A DNA stretch of 64,000 bases from Xiphophorus maculatus. Its lineage: Eukaryota > Chordata > Actinopteri > Cyprinodontiformes > Poeciliidae. A program made the translations under genes and the position numbers. The notes beneath the pieces are model-generated. The model was not told the origin of the DNA. It worked only from the letters and a program-made list of their open reading frames with translations, and ran no database searches. The DNA lies in NCBI RefSeq assembly GCF_002775205.1, contig NC_036447.1, positions 8,792,501 through 8,856,500 on the forward strand, read 5' to 3'. Shown here piece after piece: positions 61,301-64,000 of this stretch (positions are counted from its first letter, which is position 1; every line of letters begins with the position of its first letter).

Positions 61301-61786
61301 TTCAGATTAAATCAGATAATAACTGCTTAAAACCCCTTGGAGACACTCAAAGACTTTACATCACATTAAATCTGAATTTCCAGCAATTTAAGCATAGAAC
61401 ATGTTACACTAACACGAATTTTACTCCTTTCATCCTAACACACATGCTCTATACAAAGCAGAGGTGCATGAAGAAGGTTTGGAAATTTAAACGAAGTTGA
61501 CTTATGAAGGAATATGTCACCTACCGCTAGATTTTGGACTGAATTGCTGAAGTTGCATGTTTGCATCGGCGCAACTGGAAACATAAATATCGGCCTGTGA
61601 AGTTAGAATAGACGCTTGCTTTTCATCTGGCTCTTTGGCTGCGGAGTACCCCAGGGACGCGTCCCAGGACTCCACGTTTTTCTCTAGCTTGCCGAACACT
61701 ACCGGGGTGGAACCGGGACTGGGGCTCCTCACTGCGACCCGAAGGTGGTGCAGCCCTCCGCGCTTCACCAGAAAAGACCGAGGCAT
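58367..61786 (-). CDS. gfi1-like: Gfi1-family transcriptional repressor, SNAG domain, five C2H2 zinc fingers
   Basis: Growth factor independence proteins are nuclear repressors of blood and neural genes. They recruit LSD1/CoREST through the SNAG motif. Exons: 61786-61525, 60870-60662, 60041-59928, 59838-59673, 58545-58367. Phases agree, giving 930 nt and 309 aa. The protein starts [11 protein letters not shown] (SNAG). A Ser-rich middle follows, then finger [22 protein letters not shown] and a basic linker. The next fingers are nearly identical to Gfi1 fingers 3-5 ([41 protein letters not shown]), and the last finger is divergent ([21 protein letters not shown]). Gfi1 finger 2 (the CEMCGKTF type) is absent from the model. 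The fourth intron starts with GC (CACACAG/gcaggt). The GTG before the ATG at 61786 is not the start. Paralogue identity (gfi1a, gfi1b or another) was not settled. Confidence 0.9.
58648..58700. repeat. 'tactttattgatcccaaagg' repeat fragment
   Basis: This short motif (aaaatactttattgatccca, aagggaaatt) is very common in teleost genomes as the end of a retroelement. It lies in the last intron of the Gfi1-like gene. Class not determined. Confidence 0.5.
60165..60640. mobile_element. Dispersed MITE with X-box-like motif, copy 3 (fills an intron of the Gfi1-like gene)
   Basis: It starts cttaaaggcgacttattatg and shares the order of blocks with copies at 10870 and 48040: gaacaggtaagag, aatggtattttagtcggctc, ccttgtcattttaaattc, ggagctctccttgggttgct and agagactcaaatggaa. 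It has two GTTGCT(A/T)GGTAACGGG motifs. It occupies most of the 620-bp intron between exons 2 and 3. Confidence 0.7.
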
Positions 61787-62594
61787 CACTCAGCTGATTC
61801 TAAGTAAGATACAGCAAGAAAAAAAAAGAGAAAGAGATGACGCAGTTAAATTTAGCTTCAGAAAATTTGACAAAGCATGTGAAAGTTATTATTAGAAATG
61901 GTTTAGATTAGGCTTTTTGCCTTGCTCTCAGTAACACGGCAAAAAACCCAAACAGTGGAACCAGAAACAAATATTACGCAAAATACTCTTACTGTCCAGA
62001 AGGGGGCAGCAGAACTACATTCTTTCTCTGGTTTATATCTGAACCTCATATTTACGGAAAAACAGTCACGGAGTTACAGGATTAAACGAGACAATGACAT
62101 GGTAGATTTCAGTTTCTGGTTCCCAGTAAGTTAACCGTATCCTGTGAATTTAATTTACATGTTTTGGGTGATAATTAGGTGCTTTATCCTCAATACTCCA
62201 CGAAGCATAAATATAACAAATAAATCAACTAGTTTAACTTTAAAATACACCTGGAAAGACTGAATGTTTAACAGTGGTCTCTTCCTATCTGTACTTGCTG
62301 CTAAGCTGTCAAAATGTAGTTTTGTGCAGGAGTTCATGCAGAAGGTTTTTAAAAGGGCGGGCCATCTGTGGGCCGGTGATGAGAAACCAAAATCGAAAGT
62401 CGTACTTAATTTTCATCAGGCCTTTAATGCAGCGTCATTTATAAGAGGAGAATATGATGAGTCAAAGCAGCATACTATAAAAGATAAATAAATGGACATA
62501 GGCATAACTAACTAGATAATTAAGTAAGTAAATGCTACAACGCATTAAAAATGTCTTCCTCCATCAGAGGGCAGGTGACGGCTGGGCACTGAGA
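61787..62594. other. 5' flank of the Gfi1-like gene
   Basis: The 5'UTR and promoter of the minus-strand Gfi1-like gene should lie here. No TATA box or clear start was seen. No gene on the plus strand is supported. Short frames lack domains. Confidence 0.4.
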
Positions 62595-62649
62595 TTAGCG
62601 GCCATTGCTCTCCTCTCTGCCCTCCTGGATGCCACCACTGCTTTCTTTT
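62595..62649 (-). CDS. Possible alternative terminal exon, gene unknown
   Basis: On the minus strand an acceptor-like run (caatcctttgttatcaaccc then ttgtag) precedes a 55-nt open stretch. In phase 2 it reads KESSGGIQEGREESNGR and then TAA. It lies 450 bp downstream of a better terminal exon (63099-63159) in the same phase. It may be an alternative last exon, or may only be 3'UTR sequence. Upstream exons lie beyond the window, so the gene cannot be named. Confidence 0.25.
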
Positions 62650-63098
62650 CTACAAGGGTTGATAACAAAGGATTGATAAATAACGGTTCACTACTTTCTC
62701 AGACTTGAAAAATAATAATAATAATAAAAAAACCCAAAGCAAAACTGTTTAATGACCAGGGAAGGAACCATCTGATACTGAATCTAACACTGAGGTTTAA
62801 ATTTGCACCCAACAGCTCTGAGAAGAGCACCATTATCACTTGAATGCAACACGTCTCATGACTCAGTGTGTGCACTTGACACATTTAAAGGAGCGCAGTA
62901 TTGTAGTTCACAATACTGCTGAAAGAAACCAGACGGTTTTGGACCATGGTTGCCATGTTTTATAGCAGCAAATTTAAGTTGAATTTAGGAGGTTTAAGTA
63001 ACTAATTGAAGTATTTTGTGAAAGAATGTCATTCTGTGTGGTCAAAGATGTACTGACAGCAAAATATGTAATGAATATATCCAAAGTGGGGCAGGACA

Positions 63099-63159
63099 TC
63101 ATGCACTGAGGTTGTCAATTGTGTCCTCGGCCCGCATGTCTTCCTCCTCTTCCTCTTTC
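63099..63159 (-). CDS. Probable last exon of a gene continuing to the right of the window
   Basis: A good acceptor (gcttttattttaatgttatt then gaacag) is followed by an acidic tail in phase 2, KEEEEEDMRAEDTIDNLSA, and a TGA. An acidic C-terminus right after a clean acceptor, with a stop, is what a real terminal exon looks like. No other exon of this gene was found in 63160-64000, so function cannot be told. Confidence 0.45.
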
Positions 63160-64000
63160 CTGTTCAATAACATTAAAATAAAAGCCACTAGTGCCGCAAA
63201 TCGTAGCGTAAATAACTTAGTTTGTACATTTCCAAAATGAATGTTTGTGACAGTTTACTGAATAAAAACATTGAATCTTAAGACGTAGATTTTTGGTTTT
63301 AGATGAACAGAAATGCTTTCCAACCATGAACACGGGTTTCCTGCAAATGGATTCACTTTCAGTCCACACAGACAAGAACTACGAGATTAGAAAAACTTTT
63401 TTAAAAATAATCTGGAACAAACATTTCAGATTTTAAATAAATGCTCAGTAGTTAATGTTTATATATGCATTTTTGTGAAGAAGGACATCGTTTACAACTA
63501 GAGACTTGTTGGGTCAGAGCAAAAACTGTCGGAAATCATGAAAACTGTCTGCTTTGTGTGTCTTATATTAAACCAAAAGGTTAATTTAACAAACAATAAA
63601 TGGTCTCCTTCTTCGACTCTATGGAGAACAAAGTAACACCCTGCTAAACCTCCACCACCTTCTGCTGCACACTGCTGCTCAGCTGGCGTAAAAAACTACA
63701 AATGTTACAGATAACATTACTCTAACTGCAATAATCGATGTGTTTAACAATGAAAACTGGAATATTTTTACTCCAGAGTGTCTGAAAATCTTAGCTAAAC
63801 AATCCCCCCTTTAAGTTCCTGACTCATGTATTTTGTGCTTATTTGCTCGTTTTGGGATGTAATTCATTTTTCTGAAACATTTCTATTTTGGTTTCATCTC
63901 TGTGTAAAATGAATGAAGTGGAAGAGCATTTTTACACTTGAATTTAGCTTAGGTGACTTTAAAATCACATCAGTAAAGTGTTAAAAGCCTAGAAAAGACA
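63160..64000 (-). other. Probable intron of the gene to the right
   Basis: A minus-strand frame around 63520-63710 (with AEQQCAAEGGGGLAG) is open but has no recognised domain or supporting splice sites. I see no exon here. Confidence 0.3.

Overview
The window is nuclear DNA of a teleost fish. Genes are split by GT-AG introns, the DNA is AT-rich, the repeats are typical of teleosts (tRNA-derived SINEs, hAT and Tc1-like elements, microsatellites), and the reconstructed proteins match vertebrate families with fish features. A killifish or livebearer-like fish is possible, but that is a guess from the repeats. All exon models were built by hand from open frames, splice sites, phase agreement and family resemblance. 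No search was run.

Layout. (1) 1-5.6 kb: repeats and probable 3'UTR. (2) 5.6-20.1 kb, minus: a gene for an unrecognised Ala/Pro/Lys-rich protein of about 223 aa. It has a non-coding first exon near 20 kb, a 12.6 kb intron full of transposon remnants, and a GC-AG intron. (3) 20.2-25.2 kb: intergenic repeats. (4) 25.3-43.9 kb, minus: a complete 14-exon mcoln1 (TRPML1 lysosomal cation channel, 588 aa). Its upstream DNA carries a perfect CLEAR box, and its intron 1 holds a 2 kb Helitron-like element with eight 128-bp tandem repeats. (5) About 44.7 kb: a decayed trappc5 fragment. (6) 47.3-51.8 kb, plus: complete pglyrp2 (amidase peptidoglycan recognition protein, 481 aa). (7) 52.4-56.1 kb, plus: a complete goose-type lysozyme (183 aa), preceded by a second, duplicated copy of its promoter and first exon. 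(8) 58.4-61.8 kb, minus: a Gfi1-family SNAG/zinc-finger repressor with five fingers instead of six. (9) 62.6-63.2 kb, minus: one or two possible terminal exons of a gene that continues past the window.

How they relate. pglyrp2 and the g-type lysozyme sit next to each other on the same strand. They cut the two different bond types of peptidoglycan (the stem-peptide amide and the sugar backbone), so together they form a small peptidoglycan-degrading immune neighbourhood. mcoln1 faces away from them and is marked for lysosomal co-regulation by its CLEAR box. I found no radically new system. The most notable items are the duplicated lysozyme promoter/first exon, which could serve as an alternative promoter without changing the protein, the Helitron-like satellite carrier, a MITE family that carries X-box-like motifs, the trappc5 relic and the five-finger Gfi1 paralogue.
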